Positions 42,599-53,300 of a stretch of DNA of 64,000 bases are shown here, one piece after another (position 1 is the stretch's first letter; every line of letters starts with the position of its first letter). The notes under the pieces were generated by a model. It did no database searches. It saw nothing but the letters and a program-made list of their open reading frames with translations, and was not told the DNA's origin. The DNA is from Exiguobacterium sp. s146 (GTDB taxonomy: Bacteria > Bacillota > Bacilli > Exiguobacteriales > Exiguobacteriaceae), in NCBI RefSeq assembly GCF_018618415.1, contig NZ_JACSMA010000002.1, positions 186,001 to 250,000 on the forward strand. The letters run 5' to 3'. Position numbers and translations under genes: made by a program.

Positions 42599-44833
42599 TT
42601 ATTTACGTTCGACTTCTTTCATGATGAACGCCTCGATGACGTCCTCCACTTTGATGTCGTCGAACTTCTCTACTTTAATCCCACACTCGTAGCCTGCCGC
42701 GACTTCTTTGACGTCGTCTTTGAAGCGACGGAGCGTATCGAGTTTTCCTTCGTACACAACAATCCCGTTACGGATGATGCGGACGCCGGCGTCGCGTGAA
42801 ATTTTACCTTCTGTGACGTAACAGCCGGCAATCGTACCGACTTTCGAGACTTTGAAGACGTCACGGACTTCAACTTGTCCTGTGATTTCTTCAACGAACT
42901 CAGGGTCGAGCATCCCTTTCATCGCGCTCTCGATTTCATCGATGGCGTTATAGATGATCCGGTGCAGACGCATTTCAACATGCTCTTGCTCGGCCATCGA
43001 CCGGGCGTTCCCATCTGGGCGGACGTTGAATCCGATGATGATCGCATTGGCCGCCGAAGCGAGGATGACGTCACCTTCTGTGATGGCACCGACACCTTGG
43101 TGAACGATGTTGATTTTGACGCCTGCGACGTCGATTTTACGGAGTGAACCAGCGAGTGCTTCAGCCGAACCTTGAACGTCTGCTTTGATGATGACGTTCA
43201 AATCTTTGACTTCGCCTTCTTGAATACGGCTGAACAAGTCGTCGAGACTCACTTTAGCCGATTCGCGACGCTGTGACTCGAGGTAACGTTGGTAACGTTT
43301 TTCCCCGATTGCACGTGCTTTCTTCTCGTCTTCAAACACGATGAACTGGTCACCGGCTTGTGGGACGTCGTTCAATCCTGTGATCTCGATTGGAGTCGAT
43401 GGACCGACTTCTTTCACACGACGACCGATATCGTTGACCATGGCCCGGACGCGTCCGAACGTGCTACCGACGACAATCGAGTCACCGATGCGGAGTGTCC
43501 CGTGTTGAACGAGAAGCGTAGCGACTGGACCGCGGCCTTTGTCGAGCTTCGCTTCGATGACCGAACCGCGAGCTGGCATTTCTGGCGTCGACTTGTACTC
43601 TTCGACTTCTGAGACGAGTAAGATCATCTCGAGCAACTCATCGATTCCTTCGTCCTTCAAAGCTGAAATCGGTACGAAAATCGTTTCGCCTCCCCACTCT
43701 TCCGGTACAAGACCAAACTCTGTCAATTCTTGTTTGACGCGGTCAGGGTTTGCGCCTTCTTTATCCATTTTGTTCACCGCGACGATAATCGGCACGTTTG
43801 CCGCTTTCGCGTGTGAGATGGCTTCTTCTGTCTGTGGCATGACGCCGTCATCCGCTGCGACAACGATAATCGCGATATCCGTCACTTCGGCTCCGCGGGC
43901 ACGCATCGTTGTAAAGGCGGCGTGACCTGGTGTGTCGAGGAACGTGATCTTTTTACCGTTGACTTCAACTTGATAAGCACCGATGTGCTGCGTGATCCCG
44001 CCGGCTTCACCAGCAACGACTTTCGTGTTGCGGATCGAGTCAAGAAGGGTTGTCTTACCGTGGTCGACGTGACCCATGATCGTCACGACAGCTGGACGCT
44101 CCACAAGCTCATACGGAGAGAAGTCGATTTCTACTTCTTCAAAGTCCGTCTCGTCGATGAGGACTTCTTTCTCGACTTCGTAACCGAATTCAGTTGCAAG
44201 CAACTCAATCGTCTCGTCATCAAGTGTTTGGTTGATTGTCGCCATGACACCAAGACCCATCAACTTCATGATGATCTCGTTTGGCTTTTTATCCATTTTC
44301 GCAGCGAGGTCCGATACGCTGAGGACATCCTCGTACTTGATGACGTTGCCCATTTCAGACTCTTGCGCTAAACGAGCCGCTTTACGTTGACTCGTTTTCG
44401 AATTTGGATCCGCTTCTAATGGCACGGCTGCTTTCGCAGGTTTACCTTTGAATTTACCGCCGCGCTTTTTGTTGCGGTTGTCGTTGCGGTTGTTGCCGAA
44501 ACGGTTGCCACCACGGTTACCCGCTTGGTTGCTTTGACCGCCAGACGCTTGTGGGCGTGCTTTCGGTGCTTCTTGTTTGCCAGCAGGCTTCGCGTCAGCC
44601 GGTTTTGACTCGGCAGACTTCGTTTCAGATGGTTTCGTTGCAGCCGGCTTGTCTTGCTTGTCAGCCGAACGGTATTTCTCAGGGTTGAAGACACGGTCGA
44701 GTTGCTTGACCGATTCCTCATCTAAGACAGCCATGTGGTTTTTCACTGGCTTGTTCATTTTCTCGAGCTGAGTAATGACTTGTTTACTTGTTACATTCTG
44801 TTCTTTTGCAAATTCATAGACGCGTTTTCCCAA
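42599..44833 (-). CDS. infB: Translation initiation factor IF-2
   Basis: GTPase that brings initiator tRNA to the 30S subunit. The N terminus ([20 protein letters not shown]) is the small helical domain. A low-complexity Lys/Pro/Ala and Gly/Asn/Arg linker runs from about 60 to 140. The G domain begins [16 protein letters not shown] with DTPGHAAF and NKMDK, followed by domains II-IV. The frame reaches 44842 (GTG), but the TTG at 44833 has GGAGGTGG six to seven bases upstream and gives the alignment expected from Bacillus IF-2. It is in the nusA-infB operon. Confidence 0.96.
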   Translation of the reverse strand: MGKRVYEFAKEQNVTSKQVITQLEKMNKPVKNHMAVLDEESVKQLDRVFNPEKYRSADKQDKPAATKPSETKSAESKPADAKPAGKQEAPKARPQASGGQSNQAGNRGGNRFGNNRNDNRNKKRGGKFKGKPAKAAVPLEADPNSKTSQRKAARLAQESEMGNVIKYEDVLSVSDLAAKMDKKPNEIIMKLMGLGVMATINQTLDDETIELLATEFGYEVEKEVLIDETDFEEVEIDFSPYELVERPAVVTIMGHVDHGKTTLLDSIRNTKVVAGEAGGITQHIGAYQVEVNGKKITFLDTPGHAAFTTMRARGAEVTDIAIIVVAADDGVMPQTEEAISHAKAANVPIIVAVNKMDKEGANPDRVKQELTEFGLVPEEWGGETIFVPISALKDEGIDELLEMILLVSEVEEYKSTPEMPARGSVIEAKLDKGRGPVATLLVQHGTLRIGDSIVVGSTFGRVRAMVNDIGRRVKEVGPSTPIEITGLNDVPQAGDQFIVFEDEKKARAIGEKRYQRYLESQRRESAKVSLDDLFSRIQEGEVKDLNVIIKADVQGSAEALAGSLRKIDVAGVKINIVHQGVGAITEGDVILASAANAIIIGFNVRPDGNARSMAEQEHVEMRLHRIIYNAIDEIESAMKGMLDPEFVEEITGQVEVRDVFKVSKVGTIAGCYVTEGKISRDAGVRIIRNGIVVYEGKLDTLRRFKDDVKEVAAGYECGIKVEKFDDIKVEDVIEAFIMKEVERK

Positions 44834-44854
44834 AGCATCCACCTCCGTTAATAG

Positions 44855-45151
44855 TTAAGAGAGAAGTTGCTTAAGCTTGTTCGCAAATCCGGATTCTGTC
44901 ACAGACACGACGACTCGCATGTCTTTACCTAAAGCAGCCCCGATCGTATATCGGTCGCTCACTTCAATCAATGGAACACCATACGATGTGCATTTGTCGG
45001 TAACCCGTTTTCTCGTAGATGCTCCTGCATCTCCGGCAAGGATGACAAGCTTGGCTCGGCCAGCTCGCACATCCTTCAACACAAACTCTTCTCCCATCGT
45101 TACTTTCCTCGCCCGTGCGGCAAGGCCTAACAATGATTCCCACTGACTCAT
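44855..45151 (-). CDS. ylxQ: L7Ae-family RNA-binding protein YlxQ
   Basis: A 98-residue protein of the L7Ae/L30e/S12e fold, with [33 protein letters not shown] and [18 protein letters not shown]. Such proteins bind kink-turn RNA. The start overlaps the ylxR stop by four bases. It is part of the conserved nusA-ylxR-ylxQ-infB segment. No other role is visible. Confidence 0.9.
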   Translation of the reverse strand: MSQWESLLGLAARARKVTMGEEFVLKDVRAGRAKLVILAGDAGASTRKRVTDKCTSYGVPLIEVSDRYTIGAALGKDMRVVVSVTESGFANKLKQLLS

Positions 45152-45420
45152 GATTCGGCTCCTGTAACAGCTTGAAGCAGCTGCTCATAAAGCGCGTCAC
45201 TCGTCTTGACTTTTAAATGATGATCGAGTGTCCGTTTTTTCTCTGCTAAACGAATCACATCCGCATCTTTCGATAAATACGCCCCACGTCCGTTCAATTT
45301 ACCAGACGTATCGATGACGACGTCGCCTTCCGGCGTCCGAACGACACGAATCAACGCTTGTTTCGGTAACATTTCTTGCGTGACCACACATTTGCGCAAA
45401 GGAAGTTTCTTTGGCTTCAT
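45148..45420 (-). CDS. ylxR: YlxR family RNA-binding protein (RnpM-like)
   Basis: A 90-residue DUF448 protein: [21 protein letters not shown] and the signature [14 protein letters not shown]. subtilis YlxR (RnpM) binds the RNase P RNA. Two start codons compete: ATG at 45426, which overlaps the nusA stop but touches its GAGGA, and ATG at 45420, six bases from it. I choose the latter. It is coupled to nusA upstream and ylxQ downstream. Confidence 0.9.
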   Translation of the reverse strand: MKPKKLPLRKCVVTQEMLPKQALIRVVRTPEGDVVIDTSGKLNGRGAYLSKDADVIRLAEKKRTLDHHLKVKTSDALYEQLLQAVTGAES

Positions 45421-45422
45421 GG

Positions 45423-46589
45423 TCATTCCTCTTCTTTCACCGTTGTCGGTTCGAGAGCGACGTCAACCGAGTCAGTCTGTTCCATTTCATTGTGAACAAT
45501 TTCTGGCTCCGGTTCAACTTTTTCGGCGTACGTATCATACAAGTCCATGCCCTCTGCATCCGTCTCGCTCTTGATATCAATTTTCCATCCCGTCAATTTC
45601 GCGGCAAGACGGGCGTTTTGACCGCGCTTCCCGATGGCGAGTGACAATTGATAGTCTGGCACGACGACCGTCGTCGATTTGTTCGGTTCATTGACGTACA
45701 CGTCAACGACTTGAGCCGGACTGAGTGCGTTTTTCACGAACTCTTTCGGGTCGTTCGACCAACGAACGATATCGATTTTCTCACCGTTGAGCTCATCGAC
45801 GATCGTTTGGACGCGTTGCCCTTTCGGACCGACACAAGCGCCGACTGGATCGACGATGTCTGAATGGACGGCAATCTTCGAGCGGTCACCCGCTTCGCGT
45901 GAGACCGACATGACGTCGACCGTTCCGCTCGCGATTTCTGGCACTTCGAGCTCGAACAGACGACGCAACAAGCCTGGATGCGTCCGTGAGACTTGAATGG
46001 CTGCACCAGAACCTTTCGTCGTCGAATCGACTTTCGTCACATACACTTTGATGCGGTCATGAATCTGGTACGATTCATTTGGCATCTGCTCGTTCGGTGT
46101 GAGCACCGCTTCGATATTGTTCTCAAGACCGATATACAAGTTGCGTGGGTCGAATCGTTCCACAATCCCTGTCATGATCTCGTCTTCTTTATCGACGAAA
46201 TGATTATAGATGCGCTCGCGCTCGGCTTCCCGCATCTTTTGCGTGACGACTTGTTTAGCCGTCATCGCCGCGACGCGACCGAAGTCGCTCGGTGTGACTT
46301 CTTCTTTATGGAAGTCCCCTAACTCGTAGTTCGGGTCAATCTCATGTGCTTCTTCGAGCGACAATTGTTGCTCGGGATGCGAGAGACGTTCGACGACTTC
46401 AAGAAGTGCGAAGACACGAATATCACCGGTCACTTGGTCGAATTCAACTTTTACGTTTTCATTCGGGTTGGCGACGTTTCGGCGGTATGCCGAAATGAGC
46501 GCCTGCTCAAGTGCATCGATGATAATCTCCTTCTCGATTCCTTTTTCGTTAGCAATCTGTTCGATTGTTGTGAGTAATTGTGGCCCCAT
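45423..46589 (-). CDS. nusA: Transcription termination/antitermination protein NusA
   Basis: RNA polymerase-binding factor that modulates pausing, termination and antitermination. The 388 residues hold an N-terminal RNAP-binding domain (ALISAYRRNVANPNENVKVEFD), an S1 domain (GIVERFDPRNLYIGLENNIEAVL) and two KH domains (DPVGACVGPKGQRVQTIVDEL and LAIGKRGQNARLAAKLTGWKIDI). An acidic tail of about 40 residues replaces the C-terminal repeats of proteobacterial NusA, as in other Firmicutes. The ATG at 46589 follows AAGGAGAGG. Confidence 0.96.
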   Translation of the reverse strand: MGPQLLTTIEQIANEKGIEKEIIIDALEQALISAYRRNVANPNENVKVEFDQVTGDIRVFALLEVVERLSHPEQQLSLEEAHEIDPNYELGDFHKEEVTPSDFGRVAAMTAKQVVTQKMREAERERIYNHFVDKEDEIMTGIVERFDPRNLYIGLENNIEAVLTPNEQMPNESYQIHDRIKVYVTKVDSTTKGSGAAIQVSRTHPGLLRRLFELEVPEIASGTVDVMSVSREAGDRSKIAVHSDIVDPVGACVGPKGQRVQTIVDELNGEKIDIVRWSNDPKEFVKNALSPAQVVDVYVNEPNKSTTVVVPDYQLSLAIGKRGQNARLAAKLTGWKIDIKSETDAEGMDLYDTYAEKVEPEPEIVHNEMEQTDSVDVALEPTTVKEEE

Positions 46590-46601
46590 CTTTACCTCTC
46601 C

Positions 46602-47072
46602 TTAACTAAACGTGACCGCTAGGCGGGCTTGTGCAATTTTGTCTACCGGTAGCGATATCGCTTTTTTTCTTGTCTTGATGCGTGTCTCGACGACGGCTGT
46701 CTCGCCGTCATACTCTGTCAAAATCCCTTCGAACTCTTTAGCACCTTCGATTGGGGCGAACGTCTTGATATAGACATTCTTTCCAATCGCGCGTTCAAAG
46801 TCGGTCGGCTTCTTCAGCGGTCGTTCGGCACCGGGACTCGAGACGTCAAGATAATAGGCTTGTTCGATCGGATCGCTATCGTTTAGTTTTTCCGAGAGTT
46901 GTTCGTTGATGTTGACGCAATCATCTAAATCGACGCCCCCCGGCTTGTCGATATAGACGCGCAAGAACCAGTCCGGCCCTTCCTTCACGAATTCGACATC
47001 GACCAATTCCATGTTCTCACGCTCCACGATCGGCAACGCGATCGCTTCGACGACTTCTGTTATTTTGGACAC
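46602..47072 (-). CDS. rimP: Ribosome maturation factor RimP
   Basis: RimP assists 30S subunit assembly. It has MELVDVEFVKEGPDWFLRVYID, DDCVNINEQLSEKLND and DVSSPGAERPLKKPTDFERA. The ATG at 47078 touches its own AAGGAGGG, so the GTG two codons later, at 47072 and seven bases from AGGAGG, is preferred; it gives 156 residues and the VSKITEVV start that aligns with Bacillus RimP. First gene of the nusA-infB operon. Confidence 0.94.
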   Translation of the reverse strand: MSKITEVVEAIALPIVERENMELVDVEFVKEGPDWFLRVYIDKPGGVDLDDCVNINEQLSEKLNDSDPIEQAYYLDVSSPGAERPLKKPTDFERAIGKNVYIKTFAPIEGAKEFEGILTEYDGETAVVETRIKTRKKAISLPVDKIAQARLAVTFS

Positions 47073-47103
47073 TCTCATCCCTCCTTCTGGCTTTTACATA
47101 CAA

Positions 47104-47131
47104 GAAAGGAGTAGGGTTCCCTACTCCTTTC
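47104..47131 (-). other. 13-bp hairpin in the rimP leader / polC end
   Basis: A perfect 13-bp inverted repeat (47104-47116 with 47119-47131) with a two-base centre. The T tract is poor (TTGTATG), so it is not a standard terminator. A transcript from the promoter at 47161-47190 would carry it in its 5' leader. Confidence 0.6.
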
Positions 47132-47160
47132 CGTCGTAGTATCCAACATTGTTCGATACC

Positions 47161-47190
47161 AATATATCATATTTTCCCGTTTTTTCGCAA
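47161..47190 (-). promoter_or_regulatory. Promoter of the rimP-nusA-infB operon
   Basis: TTGCGA at 47185-47190 and TATATT at 47161-47166 on the minus strand, spacer 18 bases. It starts two bases after the polC stop. The predicted leader is about 82 bases. Confidence 0.6.
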
Positions 47191-47191
47191 C

Positions 47192-50100
47192 TTACACCCC
47201 AAAATCAAAGAACGAGAGTTGGTTCTCATCCGGGAGGCCTTCGAGACATTTCATCGTATCGAGCGTCTCGACGATCGTCTTCGACAACTTGGCCCGTTTG
47301 CGCAAGTCTTCTTTCGATAAGAACTGTCCTTCGGCACGTGCATCGACGATGGCTTTCGCCGCGTTCGTCCCGAGACCATCGACCGCATTGAACGGCGGGA
47401 TGAGCGTGTTCCCTTCAATCAGAAACTCGGTCGCGCTCGAACGGTACAAATCGATGTTCTGGAACTTCATGCCGCGCTCTAACATCTCGAGTGCGAGCTC
47501 GAGCACCGTGTGCAGGCCTTTATCTTTCGCCGTGGCTTCAAATCCTTTTTCCCGGATATCCGACATCGCTTTACGCACGGCCTGAGATCCTTTGATCATC
47601 GCCGACAAATCGAAATCGCCGGCCCGGACCGTGAAGTACGTCGCATAATACAAGATTGGATGATGCACTTTGAAATAGGCGATGCGGACGGCCATGAGAA
47701 CGTACGCCGTGGCGTGCGCTTTCGGGAACATGTACTTGATTTTCTTACAAGACGAGATGTACCATTCCGGGACATCGTTGGCCCGCATCTCCGTCTCCAT
47801 GTCTTCGGACAAGCCTTTCCCTTTCCGTACCGACTCCATGATTTTGAAGGCGAACGACGGTTCGAGGCCCGCATAAATCAAGTAGACCATGATGTCATCT
47901 CGACACCCGATCACGTCTTTCAGTTCACACGTCCCGTTATAGATAAGCTCATTGGCGTTGCCGATCCAGACGTCCGTCCCGTGGGACAGTCCCGAGATTT
48001 GAACGAGTTCGGAGAACGTCGACGGCTTCGTCTCTTCGAGCATCTGTCGGACGAACTTCGTCCCAAACTCCGGAATCCCGAGCGTTCCCGTCTTCGATTC
48101 GATTTGCTCCGGCGTGACACCGAGCACTTCCGGCGACGAAAAGATTTTCATGACCGTCGGGTCGTCCGTCGGAATCGTCTTCGGATCGATGCCGGACAAG
48201 TCTTGCAGCATCCGGATGGCCGTCGGGTCATCGTGCCCGAGGATATCGAGCTTGAGCAAGTTGTCGTGAATCGAGTGGAAGTCGAAGTGGGTCGTCTTCC
48301 ATTCCGACGTCTTGTCATCGGCCGGATATTGAATCGGTGAGATTTCGGCGATGTCCATATAATCCGGGACGACGATAATCCCTCCCGGGTGCTGTCCGGA
48401 CGTCCGTTTGACGCCGGTGACACCCGAGACGAGCCGATCGACCTCGGCGTTCCGATAAATCTTGTCGTTCTCGGTCGCATAGCCTTTCACGTAACCATAC
48501 GCCGTCTTATCGGCGATCGTCCCGATGGTGCCGGCACGATACACGTACTCTTCACCGAACAACACTTTCGTGTAGGCGTGGGCATGCGGTTGATATTCCC
48601 CTGAGAAGTTCAAATCGATATCCGGCACTTTGTCCCCTTTGAATCCAAGGAACGTCTCGAACGGGATGTCGTGCCCGTCTTTCGTATACCACGTCCCACA
48701 CTCCGGACATTGCTTGTCCGGAAGGTCATAACCGGAACCGACCGAGCCGTCATCGAAGAAGTGGGAATGTTGACACTTCGGACAGACGTAATGCGGCGGA
48801 AGTGGATTGACCTCGGTGATCTCCGTCATCGTCGCGACGAAACTCGAGCCGACCGAACCACGTGACCCGACGAGATAGCCGTCATCGAGCGATTTTTTGA
48901 CGAGCTTATGCGAGATCAAGTAAATGACGGCGAATCCGTGACCGATAATCGACTTCAACTCTTTCTCAAGTCGAGCCTCGACGATTTCTGGCAGTTCGTC
49001 GCCATAAATCGAACGGGCCATGTCATAACTCATGTTCCGGACTTCGTCATCCGCGCCTTCAATCTTCGGCGTATACAAGTCATCCGGGATGATTTGAATC
49101 GACTCGATTTGATCGGCGATCGCGTTCGGGTTCGTGATGACGATCTCACGGGCGAGCTCGTCCCCGAGGAACTTGAACTCTTCCATCATCTCTTTCGTCG
49201 TGCGGAAATGGGCGTGTGGCAGCTCTTTCCGCGTGTTGATGAAATTAGCGCCACCTTGCGTCCGAATCAAAATCTCCCGATACGAGCGATCGGTCCGGTC
49301 GAGATAGTGGACATTACCGGTCGCACAGACCGGCAGTCCGGCCTGACCGGCGACGCGAATGATTCGTTTGATGATCTCGCGCAACTCGAGTTCGTTGGCG
49401 ACGATCTCTTTATCAATCAAATGGAGATAGAGCGCCGGCGGATGAATCTCGATGAAATCGTAAAACGCCATCATCTTCTCAAGCTCTTCGTCCGACTTGT
49501 TCAAGGCGGCATCGAAAATCTCCCCGTTGTCACACGCCGAACCAATCAACAGGCCCTCACGGCGTTTGATAATCTCCGAGCGCGGCATGCGTGCCATACG
49601 GAACAAGTAATCGATGTGCGACAAGGAAATCAGTTCGTACAAGTTCCGGAGGCCCGGTTTTTTCGTTTTCGCATAAATCGTCGCATGGAACGGACGAATC
49701 TTCGAGACATCGCTCCCGACTTTGGCATTGAGCGAGCGATGCGTCTGCATCTCAAACATCTGTTTGGCTAGTTCGAGCAGCTTCATGAGCAAATACGCCG
49801 TCGCCTCGGCATCATAGATGGCGCGGTGATGTTGCGTCAACTCGATATCGAATCGCTTCGCGAGCGTGTTGAGACGGTGGTTCTTGAGCGTCGGTAAAAT
49901 CGTCCGGGCGAGCTCGAGCGTATCGATGACCGGATAATCGTCCGGCTCGTGTCCGCCGCTCCGGAGCGTCGCTTCGAGGAAGCCCATATCGAACGCGGCG
50001 TTATGCGCGACAAGGATACTGTCCCCTGACCAATCGACGAACTGTTTGGCGATGACTTCCGGGTCGGGCTGACCATGGACCATGTCATCAGTGATACCCG

Positions 50101-51484
50101 TCAGTTCGATCGTCGTGGCCGAGAGCGGATGTTTCGGATCGGCGAACGCCTCGAACCGGTCGATAATCTCTCCGTCTTTGATTTTGACGCCGGCGAGCTC
50201 GATGATTTTATTGTAGACGGCCGATAGTCCCGTCGTCTCGACGTCGAAGACGACGTACGTCGCATCGTCGAGCGGGACGTCGGTCGGATGATAGGCGACC
50301 GGAACTCCGTCATTGACGACGTTCGCCTCGACCCCGAACAACACTTTGATGTCATTCTTCTTCCCGGCGTAATACGCTTCCGGGAACGACTGGACGCCGG
50401 CGTGGTCGGTGATGGCGATGGCGCGGTGGCCCCATTTCGCGGCTCGTGCGACAAGCGCCGATACGTTCGTGACCGCGTCCATCTGGCTCATCTGCGTATG
50501 CGCATGCAGTTCGACACGTTTCTCGCCGGCCCATTCATCCTGGACCGGTTCGACTTTCACTTCTTGCAGTTGCGACGCCATCATGCACAGTTCGCGCATG
50601 AAACTGTCATCCTCGACTCGACCGGCCGCTTGAATCCACATGCCTTTTTTGACGGCACTGAGCATCCGGTCATCGTCGTCATCGCGTGCGAACACTTTGA
50701 CGATGAGCGAGTCGGTATAGTCCGTCATCTTAAACGTGAACAGTTTTTTGCCACTCTTCAGTTCTTTCCGTTCGGCCGAGAAGACGAGGCCGCGGATGGC
50801 GACGCGGCGTTCTTCTTCGATAATCGTCTTGATTGGGACGATTTCGTCTTTAATCAAGGCACCCATTCGTACTTCCGTGACCGGTTCATCGTTCGTCTCG
50901 GTCGACTTGGCGAACTGTGCCGCGAGTGCGAGTTTCGCCTGTTCTAAATCTTCTTGGACGACTTGTTCGCGCAACGCTTGGTTCGCTTCGGCATCTTCGG
51001 AGAAGAACGCTTGGCACGGTTTTTTCATGAAGCCGTAGGCACTGTAGAGCGCCTGAACTTCTTGGCATAACTCTTTATCGACATAGTTCGCCTCAGGGGC
51101 CGAGCGCACCGGGATGAGCAATTTGTTCTGCTCGAAGCGCGGTGAGACCGATGCGAAATAACTGCGCATCGCGCCCGACACTTGGCTCAGTTCACTCACA
51201 ATCCGCGGCCAATAGTCGATATAGTCCTGTTCGCCCCCACCTGACGTCGTCGTGAACCGAGCGTACACCTCGTCCGCGAACGTCGCATAGCGACTCTCGA
51301 GCCGGCTCATGAACAGTTGGTACACCTCATACGGCAACACTTGTTGCAATTGGAAATAAAACGTCCACGTCCGGCGTTGCTTGTTGACGACAAGTCGTGA
51401 CAACTCCGCTCCGTCGAATTGATCCGTTTCGGTCGTGATGCCGAGGTCACCCAAGAGCAATTGCATTTTTTGATTAGCTTCCAC
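47192..51484 (-). CDS. polC: DNA polymerase III alpha subunit, PolC type
   Basis: The main replicative polymerase of Firmicutes, 1430 residues. In order: an N-terminal domain, an OB fold (about 215-320), a PHP domain starting VELHAHTQMSQMDAVTNVS, a 3'-5' exonuclease inserted in PHP (VVFDVETTGLSAVYNKIIELA, then LVAHNAAFDMGFL and the HRAIYDAEATAYLL site), the polymerase palm with GSRGSVGSSF and PDIDLNFSGEYQPHAH, and a zinc site CPKCQHSHF...CPECGTW. The start is GTG at 51484, with an AGGGGG about 14 bases upstream. proS lies upstream, as in Bacillus. Confidence 0.97.
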   Translation of the reverse strand: MEANQKMQLLLGDLGITTETDQFDGAELSRLVVNKQRRTWTFYFQLQQVLPYEVYQLFMSRLESRYATFADEVYARFTTTSGGGEQDYIDYWPRIVSELSQVSGAMRSYFASVSPRFEQNKLLIPVRSAPEANYVDKELCQEVQALYSAYGFMKKPCQAFFSEDAEANQALREQVVQEDLEQAKLALAAQFAKSTETNDEPVTEVRMGALIKDEIVPIKTIIEEERRVAIRGLVFSAERKELKSGKKLFTFKMTDYTDSLIVKVFARDDDDDRMLSAVKKGMWIQAAGRVEDDSFMRELCMMASQLQEVKVEPVQDEWAGEKRVELHAHTQMSQMDAVTNVSALVARAAKWGHRAIAITDHAGVQSFPEAYYAGKKNDIKVLFGVEANVVNDGVPVAYHPTDVPLDDATYVVFDVETTGLSAVYNKIIELAGVKIKDGEIIDRFEAFADPKHPLSATTIELTGITDDMVHGQPDPEVIAKQFVDWSGDSILVAHNAAFDMGFLEATLRSGGHEPDDYPVIDTLELARTILPTLKNHRLNTLAKRFDIELTQHHRAIYDAEATAYLLMKLLELAKQMFEMQTHRSLNAKVGSDVSKIRPFHATIYAKTKKPGLRNLYELISLSHIDYLFRMARMPRSEIIKRREGLLIGSACDNGEIFDAALNKSDEELEKMMAFYDFIEIHPPALYLHLIDKEIVANELELREIIKRIIRVAGQAGLPVCATGNVHYLDRTDRSYREILIRTQGGANFINTRKELPHAHFRTTKEMMEEFKFLGDELAREIVITNPNAIADQIESIQIIPDDLYTPKIEGADDEVRNMSYDMARSIYGDELPEIVEARLEKELKSIIGHGFAVIYLISHKLVKKSLDDGYLVGSRGSVGSSFVATMTEITEVNPLPPHYVCPKCQHSHFFDDGSVGSGYDLPDKQCPECGTWYTKDGHDIPFETFLGFKGDKVPDIDLNFSGEYQPHAHAYTKVLFGEEYVYRAGTIGTIADKTAYGYVKGYATENDKIYRNAEVDRLVSGVTGVKRTSGQHPGGIIVVPDYMDIAEISPIQYPADDKTSEWKTTHFDFHSIHDNLLKLDILGHDDPTAIRMLQDLSGIDPKTIPTDDPTVMKIFSSPEVLGVTPEQIESKTGTLGIPEFGTKFVRQMLEETKPSTFSELVQISGLSHGTDVWIGNANELIYNGTCELKDVIGCRDDIMVYLIYAGLEPSFAFKIMESVRKGKGLSEDMETEMRANDVPEWYISSCKKIKYMFPKAHATAYVLMAVRIAYFKVHHPILYYATYFTVRAGDFDLSAMIKGSQAVRKAMSDIREKGFEATAKDKGLHTVLELALEMLERGMKFQNIDLYRSSATEFLIEGNTLIPPFNAVDGLGTNAAKAIVDARAEGQFLSKEDLRKRAKLSKTIVETLDTMKCLEGLPDENQLSFFDFGV

Positions 51485-51518
51485 GGGTAAGAAGTCCCCC
51501 TTTTATCATTCAATGTCG

Positions 51519-51555
51519 AAAAATGAAGGTGACGGCAAGAAACCGTCACCTTCAT
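51519..51555 (-). terminator. Intrinsic terminator of proS
   Basis: A 13-bp perfect stem (51523-51535 with 51543-51555) is followed by TTTTT on the minus strand, four bases after the proS stop and 35 bases before the polC start. Confidence 0.88.
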
Positions 51556-51558
51556 CGA

Positions 51559-53259
51559 TCATTTGGCTTCGTTCAGTTGCTCCGTGATCACACGTGGCAA
51601 CTCATCGACTGTCGTCTCGAGGACTTCGCCAGTGGCACGTACTTTCACTTCGACGATTCCTTCGTTCGCTTTTTTCCCGACGTTGATCCGAATCGGAAGT
51701 CCGATCAAATCAGCATCGGCGAACTTGACGCCAGCCCGTTCTTTACGGTCATCATACAATACATCGTATGTCGATGACAGCTCATCGTACAATCGGTTCG
51801 CCAGTTCGACTTGCGCCTCATCCTTCGTGTTGATGGCAATCAAGTGCACATCGAACGGAGCGACGCTCTTCGGCCAGACAATCCCGCGGTCGTCATGATG
51901 TTGCTCGATGACCGCTGACAATGTCCGCGAGACGCCGATGCCGTAACAGCCCATGATGAGCGGTTCGGCCCGGCCTTCTTCGTTCAAGAAAGTCGCGCCC
52001 ATCGCTTCTGAATAGCGCGTGCCGAGCTTGAACACTTGTCCGACTTCAATCCCGCGGGCGAAGCGGACCGGACCCGACTCGTCAGGTGCCATGTCGCCTT
52101 CGACGACGAAACGGAGGTCGTGATACGTCAAATGCGACAAGTCGCGCTCGGCGTTGACGTGCGTATAGTGGGTGTTCGCCTCGTTGGCGCCACATACCGC
52201 GTCGACCAAATATTTGACGGCATAGTCGGCGACGACTTTGACAGGCGAATGGATTGGTCCGAGCGTACCCGGTTCACAGCCGAACAAGTCGATAATCGTC
52301 GCTTCTTCTTCCATTTGGATATCGAGTCCGCCGAGGGCGTTCTTCACTTTGACGTCGTTCGCCTCGTGATCGCCGCGGACGATGGCCATGACCGTCTCGC
52401 CGTCGACGTTGAAGAGGACCGACTTGATCGTCGTTTTCGGATCGACGTTCAAGTAACGCGCCACGTCTTCAATCGTCTTGTTGTCTTTCGTGTCGACCTT
52501 ATCGAGGGGGAGCACGTCAGCCGTTTGCATGTCATAACGGTCGAGCGTTTCTGCCATCTCGATGTTCGCCGTATAGTTTGATGAATCCGTATAGACAATC
52601 GTATCCTCACCGATTTCGGCGAGCGCTTGGAACTCGTGTGTATCTTTCCCGCCGATGGCACCAGAATCGGCCACGACCGGACGATATTTCAAACCGATGC
52701 GGTCAAAGATGTTCGAGTAGGCTTGATACATATTTTTGTACTCTTCGTCCAGGTCATCTTGCGTCGCATGGAACGAGTATGAGTCTTTCATCAAGAACTC
52801 ACGGCCCCGAAGCAATCCGAAGCGCGGGCGACGTTCGTCACGATACTTCGTTTGAATCTGATACAAGTTGACCGGCAACTTTTTATACGAGTTGAGTTCA
52901 TCGCGCACGATTGACGTGATGAGTTCCTCATGGGTCGCACCGAGTGCGAAACGACGGTCATGACGGTCCGTCAATCGCATCAATTCTGGACCGTAAATGC
53001 CCCAGCGTCCCGTCTCTTCCCATAGTTCAGCCGGTTGAATCGCAGGCATGAGCAACTCTTGCGCTCCGGCCCGGTTCATCTCTTCGCGGATAATCGTTTG
53101 GATATTGTGCAATACGCGATGGCCGAGTGGGAGATACGAATAAATCCCAGCGGCGTTTTGGCGCATGAAGCCCCCACGGACGAGAAGCTGATGGCTGATG
53201 GCTTCCGCATCGGCCGGTACTTCTCTTAATGTAGGCATGAACAGTCTCGATTGTTTCAT
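51559..53259 (-). CDS. proS: Prolyl-tRNA synthetase
   Basis: Class II synthetase, bacterial type with an inserted editing domain. Motif 1 [21 protein letters not shown] and motif 2 ([21 protein letters not shown]) are clear, the insertion with the YbaK-like editing fold spans about 225-385, and motif 3 is [11 protein letters not shown]-terminal anticodon-binding domain follows. The ATG at 53259 gives [19 protein letters not shown], the usual start, but its AAGGG is 14 bases away. A TTG at 53268 would be closer. I keep the ATG by homology. Confidence 0.95.
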   Translation of the reverse strand: MKQSRLFMPTLREVPADAEAISHQLLVRGGFMRQNAAGIYSYLPLGHRVLHNIQTIIREEMNRAGAQELLMPAIQPAELWEETGRWGIYGPELMRLTDRHDRRFALGATHEELITSIVRDELNSYKKLPVNLYQIQTKYRDERRPRFGLLRGREFLMKDSYSFHATQDDLDEEYKNMYQAYSNIFDRIGLKYRPVVADSGAIGGKDTHEFQALAEIGEDTIVYTDSSNYTANIEMAETLDRYDMQTADVLPLDKVDTKDNKTIEDVARYLNVDPKTTIKSVLFNVDGETVMAIVRGDHEANDVKVKNALGGLDIQMEEEATIIDLFGCEPGTLGPIHSPVKVVADYAVKYLVDAVCGANEANTHYTHVNAERDLSHLTYHDLRFVVEGDMAPDESGPVRFARGIEVGQVFKLGTRYSEAMGATFLNEEGRAEPLIMGCYGIGVSRTLSAVIEQHHDDRGIVWPKSVAPFDVHLIAINTKDEAQVELANRLYDELSSTYDVLYDDRKERAGVKFADADLIGLPIRINVGKKANEGIVEVKVRATGEVLETTVDELPRVITEQLNEAK

Positions 53260-53300
53260 AGGTATCAACGTTTCCCTTCTGTAACTCGATTAAATCTAAA

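Noticed and set aside
44400-44700. Repetitive Lys/Ala/Gly/Asn-coding sequence
   Set aside because: It is the normal low-complexity linker of IF-2, not a separate repeat element.
47510-48340. 276-codon plus-strand frame within polC
   Set aside because: Shadow of PolC: no start signal and composition typical of antisense frames.
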